From Caprella mutica (taxonomy: Eukaryota > Arthropoda > Malacostraca > Amphipoda > Caprellidae): a DNA stretch of 64,000 nt. The stretch lies in contig CANNZV010001614.1 of the NCBI GenBank assembly GCA_947561585.1, positions 61,266 to 125,265 of the forward strand. The letters are read 5' to 3'. The position numbers were made by a program, and so were the translations under genes. Under the pieces are notes generated by a model that worked only from the letters and a program-made list of their open reading frames with translations, was not told where the DNA came from and did no database searches. This document shows positions 52,048 through 62,021 of this stretch, piece after piece (within the stretch, counting starts at the first letter, position 1; each line of letters begins with the position of its first letter).

Positions 52048-52637
52048 AGAGCTAGAGGCATGACGATTGCCGCTACAAGTAGATCCGCTATGGCGAGGTT
52101 CACGATGAAATAATTGGTAGCAGATCTAAGTGACCTCTCCTTATAAACAGAGAGGATCACGAGCACATTTCCGAACACTGTGAGGATGGGCACCACCAGC
52201 AGCAGGAGCGCCCACAGGGGACTCATCCCAACACCCTCTGCCCCAAACAAATCACTACCATTACCAACAGTGTAATTGCTGTAATCCTGATCATACCCCC
52301 CTAATGTGAAATTACTCTCATCACTTATATTCACTAACGAATTCACATTGATATCATCACTAGTTTTTCCCGCCACAATCTGCACGCTTTTGTCATTACC
52401 GGCGGCGCCAATGCTCCCCAGATAATAATCATCATTGCCCAAAAACATAAATTCCCTCAGTCTGGAAGGTGTCGTCAGAAGAGGTAAATTAAACCCAATG
52501 AACCCGAAGGAATCATCTGATACGCCGGTTTCATTAGGGACTCTGATTTCAGGTAATGTTTGCCCGGGTTTGTATTTAGGTAGGTAGAAGACTTTGGGTG
52601 GGAGAGCAGGTGGAGTTGCGAGAGCTGCCGCGAGCAT
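52047..52637 (-). CDS. Dop2R: D2-like dopamine receptor (Dop2R/DOP3 type), first coding exon, partial
   Basis: Encodes 197 residues of a class A biogenic-amine receptor, which in insects binds dopamine at the neuronal surface and signals through Gi/o. Residues 1-138 are a long extracellular tail with five N-x-S/T sites (N35, N103, N109, N121, N126) and no clear signal peptide, common for this class. TM1 is about 141-164 with the GN of position 1.50 (N157). The first inner loop is YKERSLRSA. TM2 is about 174-197 with the LAIADLLVA block carrying D2.50 (D185) and ending VMPLAL. The TNYFIV and FGNVLVILSV words are those of insect D2-like receptors; a D1-like or octopamine receptor is less likely. 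The ATG at 52637 has A at -3, and the upstream frame is closed by a TAG about 80 nt before. A possible acceptor (cctcag) ends at 52681, so the 5' UTR may be spliced. TM3-TM7 are not in the window. Confidence 0.82.
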
Positions 52638-52639
52638 CG

Positions 52640-53041
52640 TGGCCGGGTGATGTGTTTGCGCACCAACTTCCAGAGCGATACTGAGGATAATGTCAAACTG
52701 TGACCCTGACCGGAACTAACCGATCCTTTGAGCATCCTTCCACTTAATGGAATAGGATAACTATAAATATTATGTTCATATGCAATTTATTATGCTTAGT
52801 ATTTAATTATAATTGTGCATATAATCATTCATTAAAAATCTCCGTCTATAAATTATTTCTTAAATTAGAATTTGTATCGCCCACGTGGTGTGACCGTTAT
52901 AGGAAATAAATTTGAAATAATATTAAAAGGACAACCGCTGAATTACCAATTATTGTCAATATTCGTAAAGTTTCAATAACCAATCTAACCTTCTGAAACC
53001 TATGATTAACCTATCATGAACCTGTAATGGTAACACCAACT
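52640..53041. other. Upstream flank of the receptor exon
   Basis: 5' UTR, a 5' intron or promoter sequence of the minus-strand receptor gene. No TATA box or initiator that I would defend. The minus-strand word attatcctcag (ending at 52681) is a possible splice acceptor. Confidence 0.4.
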
Positions 53042-53231
53042 TTCCGAGTACTGTAAGTATCCGTGTTCTGTACCGTAATTATGCAACATAATTCATGGCA
53101 CGATTTTAACAATTATTTCCGTTTNNNNNNNNNNNNNNNNNNNNNNNNTTCCGAGTACTGTAAGTATCCGAGTTCTGTACCGTAATTATACAACATAATT
53201 CATGACACGATTTTAACAATTATTTTCGTTT
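53042..53231. repeat. 83-bp direct duplication flanking an assembly gap
   Basis: 53042-53124 and 53149-53231 are near-identical (ttccgagtactgtaagtatc through aacaattatttccgttt), separated by 24 N. The gap is likely a collapsed tandem array of this unit or unresolved repeat sequence. The word ccgagtactgt also occurs at 59303 and, with a change, near 34785. Confidence 0.9.
53125..53148. other. Assembly gap (24 N)
   Basis: Run of N between two copies of the same sequence; the true length is unknown. Confidence 0.99.
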
Positions 53232-54016
53232 AATTAACAGTAATTTGAGAAAGAATACTGAGAGAGAGATGTCAGAATTTGTTATTTCGCCGTAGTATCA
53301 AAAGTCAAAAAATGAGTATGAAATACACCATCTAAATTAATCGTTAAATGTGGAAATTTTTAATTTGATTTAATAATCTATAGTAATGCAATGAAAACTT
53401 TTAATCGTTAATTTTTTTAGTTTAATTGAATTGTTTAATTGAATAAAGTAACATTGAGATAGACGTATTTTTACAGGAGTCAATTTCATGTTCGAAAGCC
53501 AAAACATAAATAATCTAATAATGATCTATTTAAAAATAACCAATTGCTATCGACTCTTCTGCTCCTTTTTAACTAGGTTATGCTTGACTTCTAAAGGTTG
53601 ATACTTTATATTCTTGTAGAATACAGATTATTTATGTTTACTACTATTTACCTACATATAATTTAATGAGCGATATAGAAACAAGTAAAAGAGTTTCTTC
53701 CAAAGATATATATTATTTACTTTACATTTAAAGATAGTGATATCTAATAATTAAAGAGAAGTTACTTCTTCATTCTGAATAATTATAATCTTTGAAAAGC
53801 TTCAGCCACTGACAAACTAAATCCTTAAATCCGAATAAACAAATCTATTCAGAACTTCGCTAGAATTCACAACAACCTGACGGGAAAATTTGAACGGAAT
53901 CATAACTCAGAGTAAAACAAATGAAGATGATAATCCAAGCATAATTATAATGATAAAAGAAGTTTAGTAGATACCTAGTGTGAAATTTAGTCATTGAGAT
54001 TTGAGAGGAGACCATA
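53232..54016. other. Unique AT-rich sequence, nothing recognised
   Basis: No gene or repeat signature seen. Confidence 0.45.
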
Positions 54017-54365
54017 CTTATTATCTTCGCAGATTGTTGAAGGTTATATTTTAGGCGGTATTTACTATCATCTTTTCATTTGACTTGCATAACTCAAATA
54101 GCCTTGGACCAAATTGTAAGGAATTTGGTGTCAGGATTGGTCCATATCCAGGGACCATTAGATTATATTTTTAAAATGATTTTGTTAAAGGTCAAAGATC
54201 AAGGTCAAAGTCATTTGTAACTCAATGACGCAAAAGGAATTCAGCCAAATTGCCTGAAATTTGGGAACCAGTTGGATATACATACTGTATTTGGAACAAG
54301 CAGGTTAAAGTTCAATGTCATTTATAGGCGGCGGCGAAGGTATGCCCTCTATGAGTGGCTATCAT
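54017..54365 (+). mobile_element. TCAAGGTCA-bearing Helitron-like element, copy E
   Basis: Starts cttattatcttcgcag and ends ggcggcgaaggtatgccctc then tatgagtggc. Two internal modules. TCAAGGTCA is exact at 54199-54207. The 3' CTAG end is lost or mutated. Confidence 0.75.
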
Positions 54366-54604
54366 CATTTTTTTCTATGGTCACACCTTTTTTAGATACT
54401 ATTTGATAACAGAATATTGAAAGATGAGTAATAAAAAACCTATTTTTCAATATTGTTCAAATTGGATTACAATATATCTTATTATTGTAACGAATTATAC
54501 GGAAGTATAAAGCGATAAGGATATTTATTGAAGAAAACTAATAAAAAACAATACAGTTCTAAAAGCCCATACATAATTTCTTATTTATAAGAAATTTTCA
54601 GGCA

Positions 54605-54852
54605 ACGATTGTACCAAATTTTTAAATGTAACAAACATTTTTAAAGAATTGAAAATGTAACAGAAACTTTAAAATATCGAAAAGGATGTAATAAATTGCA
54701 ATTTTAAAAGAAATGTTAAAAAATACTACAAAAATAACCAATTTGCAAATGTAACAAAAATATACAATAATTTTGAAATGAAATACAAATGTAATAAAAA
54801 ATTTAATTAACAATTTGTAAATGTAAAAATTATGCGACAATTTGTAAAGGTA
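54605..54852. repeat. Irregular aaatgtaaca repeats, left flank of the foldback element
   Basis: Loose direct repeats built on tttgtaaatgtaacaa and attatgcgacaatttg with unequal spacing. The same words in the same orientation appear on the other side of the foldback (55862-56050). Confidence 0.7.
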
Positions 54853-54855
54853 GCC

Positions 54856-55860
54856 GGTAAATTTCTCGAAAGACAATTGCTCGAAAGACAATTGCTCGAA
54901 AGACAATTGCTCGAAAACAATTGCTCGAAAGACAATTGCTCGAAAAAAATTGCTCGAAAAACAATTGCTCGAATGAACAATTGCTCGAAAGACAATTGCT
55001 CGAACGAACAATTGCTCGAATGAACAAAATTGCTCGAATTATAAAATTGCACAGTTTTCGATTTTATAAAAGTCAGTTATTCATGAAGTGGAGCTGCACC
55101 TAACAATCCTTGTTTCTTTTTAGTAATTGATCATTAATCATTCTATAAATGATTTTAATTATTACTCATTCAGCATAATCTTTTTTAGAACGTTTGAATC
55201 AACTAGTATGTAACATGTGAACTGAAATCATGTGGTGAATCACTACTATTCATGTTTTCATTATCATAAACCCGAAAACTTATTTATTACTAGCCTATCT
55301 GTATGTGGCAGCTCAATCGGTGGAATAACTCAAAGTTATGGCGGGGTTATAATAAATCTATAAAAAAATTTCGGGTTTTATAATAAAAAAAACATGAATT
55401 GTAGTGATTCACCACATGATTCCAATTCACATGACACAAACGGTCTAAAAAAGATTATGCAGAATGAGTAATAATCAAAATAATCTATAGAATGATTAAA
55501 AATAAATTACTAAAAAGAAACAAGGATTGTTAGGTGCAGCTCCACTTCATGAATAACTGAATTTTATAAAATCGAAAACTGTGCAATTATATAATTCCAG
55601 AAATTTTGTTCATTCGAGCAATTTGATAATTCGAGCAATTTTGTTCATTCGAGCAATTCGATAATTCGAGCAATTGTTCATTCGAGAAATTGTTTTTAGA
55701 GCAATTGTCTTTCGAGCAATTGTTCTTTCGAGCAATTGTTCTTTCGAGCAATTGTTCATTCGAGCAATTGTTTTTCGAGCAATTGTTTTCGAGCAATTGT
55801 CTTTCAAGCAATTGTTTTCGAGCAATTGTCTTTCAAGCAATTGTTTTCGAGCAATTTACC
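54856..55860. mobile_element. 1-kb foldback element with minisatellite-bearing inverted arms
   Basis: The left arm (54856-55278) and right arm (55367-55860) are inverted copies. From the outside in, both hold ggtaaatt, then a minisatellite of 13-15 bp units (caattgctcgaaaga), then a unique part (cacagttttcgattttataa, gaagtggagctgcacctaac, ttctataaatgatt..., catgtggtgaatcactac), then cataaacccgaaa at the turn. The loop is about 88 bp. The arms differ in number of minisatellite units, so the right arm is about 70 bp longer. No coding capacity; the open frames here come from the repeats. The organisation matches foldback elements (FB/Galileo style), although I cannot assign the family. Transcribed on either strand, it would make a long double-stranded hairpin. 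Confidence 0.88.
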
Positions 55861-55861
55861 T

Positions 55862-56050
55862 AGAACCATTTGTAAATGTAAAAATTATGCGAATATTTGT
55901 AAATGTAACAATTATGCGAATATTTGTAAATGTAAAGAATGTATAAATGTAACAATAATTATGCAACAATTTGTAAGCGTAACATTTGACAATTTGCAAA
56001 TTGCAAATGTAACACAAATGAAACAATATGTAAATGTAACAAAATTTTAA
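55862..56050. repeat. Irregular aaatgtaaca repeats, right flank of the foldback element
   Basis: Several loose copies of tttgtaaatgtaacaattat and gcgaata, direct with respect to the left flank (54605-54852). This suggests the foldback inserted into, or captured, an existing degenerate array. Confidence 0.7.
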
Positions 56051-56261
56051 AAATACATGCCAATGTGCTAAATTTACCGCGCCTCACATTATAACAATAT
56101 CTGTTATCACCAGCAGAAATGCAATGCTGTTAAATTCACCTGAGGTCTTCATTTGACGCAACTCCTGTTTAACTTCGGCAATAGACAGAGTTAATTAATC
56201 TATAGTCGATATTGAGCATTAATTAAACAATTGAAGGTGAACAGTTTCCAACCACTGAGAG

Positions 56262-56468
56262 TGTCCTCTGAATTGCTGTGTGTCTTTAGAACTGCTGTGT
56301 GTCCTTTGAACTGCTGTGTGTCATTTGAGCTGCTGTGTGTCCTTTGAACTGCTGTGTATCCTTAGAACTTCTGTGTGTCCTTTGAATTGTTGTGTATTCC
56401 TTGAATTGCTGTGTGTCCTTTGAACTGCTGTGTGTCCTTAAAATGGATGTGTGTCCTTTGAATAGAAA
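56262..56468. repeat. 19-bp minisatellite, about 11 copies
   Basis: Unit gctgtgtgtcctttgaact with scattered changes (ttagaact, ttgaattg, catttgagct). Confidence 0.93.
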
Positions 56469-56469
56469 T

Positions 56470-58497
56470 TAGTTATTCAATTATTTTCATATGTGGAATG
56501 TTTTTTCTTTAAAATTTCAAAATTATTTACTTAATTTCCTTTTTCTTGAAAATAATTTTTTTTTATTAAAAATCCTCTTGAATGTATGTATATGTTGCAT
56601 ACAGTCTTATAGATGTGAATATATTTTTAATTTAGTGTTACTATAGCACTAGTATTTTTGAAAAATGTTTAATATATTGAAATTCAATATTGTGTGATTA
56701 AGTGGCTATTGCATATAAGGAAACATGCATAAAAGTTTGATGATGAAATTATTTTAAATTCATAAATTAAATTTCTATTTTCTATAAAATTTTCACTGAT
56801 AATATTACCAACTTTTAGATATGCAATGGTAATACTTCCTACCCCTTAGATATGCATAGATAATATTTCCTGTAGCTTATAGATACGTATAGTTATTATT
56901 AGACATATCTCAGCCCCTTGCGTCGATATGATGAACAGCTTATATTTAAGCCATCGATTCTTCATTCGCGTGGAGAAATGCCTACTAATATCCTAGACCT
57001 ACTGCCAAGTAATATAAACTTTTGTGATGTTTATATGAGTTTAGCACATCAATATATTGATATTTAATAATTTATTATCAATTTGAACAAAAACAAAACA
57101 AAATGATTTAGTTAAGCTATTTTTCATATTCTAAGAATATTTGGTATCTAATTTATAATAGTGAATGAATGATTTAAGAATAATGACTAATAAATTCGTT
57201 GTTTAAATTGTGGTTAAAATCTGTAATTTATATATAAGAGCTACAAAATGAATTTAATATAACATTTATTAAGTATAAACATAATACAGTATTATTCACA
57301 ATTTCCTGATGCATTTTCCTTCTAACTTCTAGGAATCTTAAGAAATTAGTTATAAAATTTCCAAATCTAAAGGTCAAAACCTTTTCTTAAATATGTTCAG
57401 GTGTACGACAACAGGTGGCCTTTCTCCTCAAGTCTTCCTACCGTAAAGTTTACTTACGCTTTGATGCTGTGCTATTTTAAAATGAATTTGCCGAGATTTA
57501 GCCGAAATATATTACTACGATAGGGAAGCGTTGTGGTGAACAACGTGGCGAATTTACTTGAGACTTGTGAATTACAGATAAATTGCTATGCCAGATAGTG
57601 TGTTGCTGCAAATTGGATGTTCTCTAAGAGAAGGAGAATATTTATTCACAAATGCATGACTTACAACATTTTATGAAGGAATATTTATATTGTTTTTTAT
57701 TTCTGAAGCCCGTCCTGGCACTCTTTATTTGAGTATTATATTGGGTAATTCAAAAATTGTGTCCATGTTAGTATTATGTGAAGTGTAATAGCAATTTTCA
57801 TGGAATATTACTACATAAACGTATTTATGAAACGGAGGTGTAGTATTGAACCAACACTGTTATAAACATGGTTATAATCTATACTAATAATTTCCTTAGT
57901 GTGTTTATTTATTTATTTATTATTTATTTATTTATTTGGTGTCTGCTTTTACTCGATTGGTTTTAAACATGAATAATGTAACTATGATACGCACTGGAAT
58001 ATATTGACTTGATATTTAATTCCCCTGTTTTTATTAAATTTTAAAATGTTTTTATCTATAAAAAGAGTGTCAGTTTATGTAGAAAAATAAATTTTATTTG
58101 AGTTCACTGAAAATGACCTAACAACGGGTAATAAATTACTATTGAAGACCAGTTATTTTTAACGGGCAAATGCACTAGTTATTAAATAGTTACCGCAATA
58201 TTTAGAAAATATATAGCTATATTCACTCACCAAAACAATAAAATATATAAAATAACTGTAGTAGTACATTAATAGACATTACGTAAAATAATTAATCTTT
58301 AACTTTTATAGTTACTGAGTTATAAAAGTTATATAAATTCAACACGACTTACGGTGATGAAGTTGTGCAATTAACTTATTTTACGTAGGTTACGGTAAAT
58401 TAGATATCATTCCATTGACACCATTTTAATGTGAAGAATGAGAATATTTATTGTAATTGAAGTAATAATTATAGAAAAGTATGTAGAAAAATTCATT
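56470..58497. other. Unique AT-rich sequence with a TTTA microsatellite
   Basis: No gene recognised. A TTTA tetranucleotide tract lies at about 57904-57939. Confidence 0.45.
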
Positions 58498-59125
58498 CTA
58501 ATATTTATACCAAAAATGATTGTAATATTTATTGTGAAATTTATTGTAATATTTATTGTAATTTTTATTGTGAAATGTATTGTAATTTTTATTGCAATAT
58601 TTATTGTAATACTTATTGTGAAATTTATTGTAATATTTATTCTAGTATTTATTGTGAAATAAATGGTAATATTTATTGTAATTTTTATTGCAATATTTAT
58701 TGTAATTTTTATTGCAATATTTATTGTAATACTTATTGTGAAATTTATTGTAATATTTATTCTAGTATTTATTGTGAAATAAATGGTAATATTTATTGTA
58801 ATTTTTATTGCAATATTTATTGTAATTTTTATTGCAATATTTATTGTAATACTTATTGTGAAATTTATTGTAATATTTATTCTAGTATTTATTGTGAAAT
58901 AAATGGTAATATTTATTGTAATTTTTATTGCAATATTTATTGTAATTTTTATTGCAATATTTATTGTAATACTTATTGTGAAATTTATTGTAATATTTAT
59001 TCTAGTATTTATTGTGAAATAAATGGTAATATTTATTGTAATTTTTATTGCAATATTTATTGTAATTTTTATTGCAATATTTATTGTAATACTTACCGTG
59101 AAATTTATTGTAATATTTAGTGTTT
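58498..59125. repeat. 12-bp satellite organised in 120-bp higher-order units
   Basis: The base 12-mer is atttattgtaat. Ten variants in fixed order (including atttattctagt, atttattgtgaa, ataaatggtaat, ttttattgcaat, acttattgtgaa) make a 120-bp block repeated four times almost without change (about 58619-59098), with degenerate units on the left. The last block carries a tt-to-cc change (acttaccg). The 181-codon frame at 58575-59120 is open only because 12 and 120 are multiples of 3. Confidence 0.95.
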
Positions 59126-59210
59126 TTATATTTTTTTACAGTACCAGATTTCAATAATTTATGATCATTCATTTTGATATAGAAAGAATAAAGTTACCAA
59201 ATCAATTACC

Positions 59211-59318
59211 GGACACTCACAGTACTCTGACACTGGGGGTTAATATGAGGCATGAACCAATCTATTTATTTTTTATTTTTTATTGACCAGTTACCCACTT
59301 TTCGAGTACTGTGAGTGT
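59211..59318. repeat. Short inverted pair (acactcacagtact / agtactgtgagtgt)
   Basis: ggacactcacagtactctga and tttcgagtactgtgagtgta face each other about 75 bp apart and share the ccgagtactgt word seen around the N gap at 53042-53231. Possibly the ends of a tiny MITE. Confidence 0.45.
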
Positions 59319-59612
59319 AAAAGAATCTATTGCATTTTCTGAAATTATTTTCACAACATTAGTATTTTTTATTTTCTACATTCTCTTTATTCATGTATAT
59401 AATTTGCATTAAATTATCTAAGGCAAAGCTGATCTATTTTTGAGAGCCAGACTTTAATAACAGGTAAGAAGTTGACAGAAAATCTCAATGTAAGTCGATA
59501 TAAAAAAATTTGCTTAATAATTATTAGAAAGTATACATGTATTTCATTGGTAGTTATCGTCATATCACAATTTATAGAGTTTTTGAGTAAAATCGTTAAC
59601 CTTAAAGTATTT

Positions 59613-59856
59613 AACTAGAACGATCACTTATAGAGTGCTTACCTTCACCGCCACTACATTTTATCAATTTTGACTTTTTCGTGACCTTGACCTTTGACCC
59701 GATCACTCCCAAAATTTAATCGAATGTTGCCTTGATAATGACCAATCGTCCCACCAAATTTCAGGCAATTTGGTTGAATATTATTCGAGTTATGCGAAAT
59801 AAATTAATTATGCTGATCAAAACATAACTTTTCGCAATTTTCTGAAGGTAATAAGC
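59613..59856 (-). mobile_element. TCAAGGTCA-bearing Helitron-like element, copy F (short form)
   Basis: Reverse complemented, it starts cttattaccttcagaaaatt and ends ggtgaaggtaagcactctat, gatcgtt, CTAG, then TT. One internal module; TGACCTTGA on the plus strand at 59692-59700. Confidence 0.78.
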
Positions 59857-61831
59857 TTCCATGAATTTTAAAGATTTTACAAATGAATGATACACTGACT
59901 TTACAAAAGACCAGTTTATTAATTATATCACAATCGTTTTGTATTGAAAACTAATTTAATTAAAACTTAAAACTTAGTTCAGTAAAAATTTGGAACGTGA
60001 GTGCATTTTCCACTGTCAAGACTTCATTTAATTATAGCACAAAAAATAATAGTAATTATATGCAAAACAATTTAAAAAATACGGCACGAGTTTTTTTTAA
60101 CTAAACTTCAATTACTTGTGTAATTAATTACAAAGAATATGTATTTGCTAGGGCAGAATCAAACCACATGTATATAATAATAAACAACGATATGTGTGTT
60201 GCTTAAATAGAAATAAAAAATATATTATAGGCCTAGAGAAACAAATAAATTATTTTAAAATAATTTCTAAGTAAAATCAATGCATAAAAAATTACTCCCC
60301 TGCAAAACACATTGAAATATACAGGCTACATAAAATCCAAAATTTTGCAATCAAAGACACAGTTATATTACACGCTGGCAAACCTAGTATCGTAATAAAA
60401 AGAACTGCACATGAAGAATAAAGTTTTTATTAGCAAACATGCTACAGAACGTGCGAGTCTGTTGTAATTATTTGCAGAGGGGCTTGACATCCGCAAAAAC
60501 AATAGAGAGTGGCCCAAAGCACGTTAACAATATACTCTAATTAAATACGAGGGGATAATACAGCTATGGTGTTAATTGTAGTGAGAAAAAAAGACTTGAG
60601 GGTAGCGTCGTTATTCAGTATTGAAATGTACTTGGATTGATTAATCAATAATATAATAAGAGATGTTTCTGTCTGTCTGTCACACAATTCTTACGCTTGA
60701 CAAGCATATGCATGATAGCATGAATAGGATATTTTTGGATATCGGTTCAATAAAAGAAGTTTGAATCATTAAACTAAATTTGAATTTACTCAGTTGAACA
60801 AAAAGAAATGGTAACCATGCAATGATAATATTAATTCTTATTTGAATATTTTGAAATTTATCAGTGTCCATAAAATTTATATACTAAAAATGCAATTATT
60901 TTTTAACGGCACGCTTACACTAGCATAAAATTGATTACAAGCAAAAGTAATAATTAAAATAATGCTATTTAAAATGATTCTAAAACCATTTTGTATATAG
61001 TTACAAATAGGTTAACATTAGCAACGTCTTAAAATAGTAAAATTGTATTCGGGTGTAGAAAATTAATTGGGACAAGTCTAAATCTTCGATTGTAACACAA
61101 TATTATTTCCTCTTTAAATTTTGCAGTATAAATAATAGCTATCATTACTCTGTTTAATAAGTGCATAGCTTAGAAATATTTTCTCGAATATTATGAAAGA
61201 TAGTTTCTTGCCTTAATCTTCTTAATGAAGAAAAGTGGCAAAGATTAACAGCAATTTTGAACCTGTCTTAATGAGACCAAAACTCAACTCATTTTGACAT
61301 CATGAATCTAGGAAAAATAGCGATTTTCTTTTAATGTGCGTGAATGTAACGTAATAAAGTGTCTTCTTTATTATTCAACAGAATGTTAATTAAGACTAGA
61401 GACACAAATAAAAGGGGGAATGCCTTTCTACCACCTTAATTCACTTGGCCTGTACCTTACACCACAGTCAAAGATCTGGAAAATTCAAACGCTACTTGTA
61501 AATGGTAAGCTCATATGATCACCATTCTGTATGTTCATTTTAATCATAATTAATATCATAATTCTGGATTTATGAGAATGGATTCAAATAATGAGCAGCT
61601 CATTAATGTGATCTTCAAAAAGAAGAAATTTTTGCTCTGAATTATTTTACGGAATTAAAATTAGTTAGATGTTTTTACTCCAAATTAGATTAGAAGATGA
61701 TTTTGGAATTAGGTTTTTCCTTTTACTCCTGTTCCTAATTTCATTAATTTTAATTGAGGAAATGACTATACGTAAATACTTAAATATTTAAACACTAATT
61801 AATAACTTATTTGAACTAGTAATATATATAG
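59857..61831. other. Unique AT-rich sequence, nothing recognised
   Basis: The minus-strand frame 60680-60871 has no family signature. No repeat or RNA gene seen. Confidence 0.45.
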
Positions 61832-62021
61832 AACTGGATTACGTGCACTTGGTAGAGCGCATACTTTCGCCGTCACTTATAAATGACCTTGACCCATTCG
61901 CTTCCAAAATCTAATAAAATGGTAACTAGATAACGATGAATACTTTTTTTATGCGAATAACAAGATGATAAATAAATTAATGCCGTCTAAAATATAACTT
62001 TCCACTTTCTGCAAAGATAAT
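61832..62021 (-). mobile_element. TCAAGGTCA-bearing Helitron-like element, copy G (short, decayed)
   Basis: Reverse complemented, it starts aattatctttgcagaaagtg and ends ggcgaaagtatgcgctctac, caagtgcacgtaat, CCAG, then TT (family CTAG with one change). TGACCTTGA on the plus strand at 61884-61892. Part of the module is deleted. Confidence 0.72.

Noticed and set aside
52475..52735. 86-codon minus-strand frame overlapping the receptor exon
   Set aside because: Different frame from the receptor, low-complexity translation, no family similarity; shadow of the real exon.
54832..55052. Frames with LERQLLERQL or RAIVFRAIV repeats
   Set aside because: Translations of the minisatellite inside the foldback arms, open on both strands.
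58575..59120. 181-codon frame with cysteine/tyrosine-rich 40-residue repeats
   Set aside because: Follows the 120-bp satellite exactly; it could look like a cysteine-rich repeat protein but has no signal peptide or non-repeat part.
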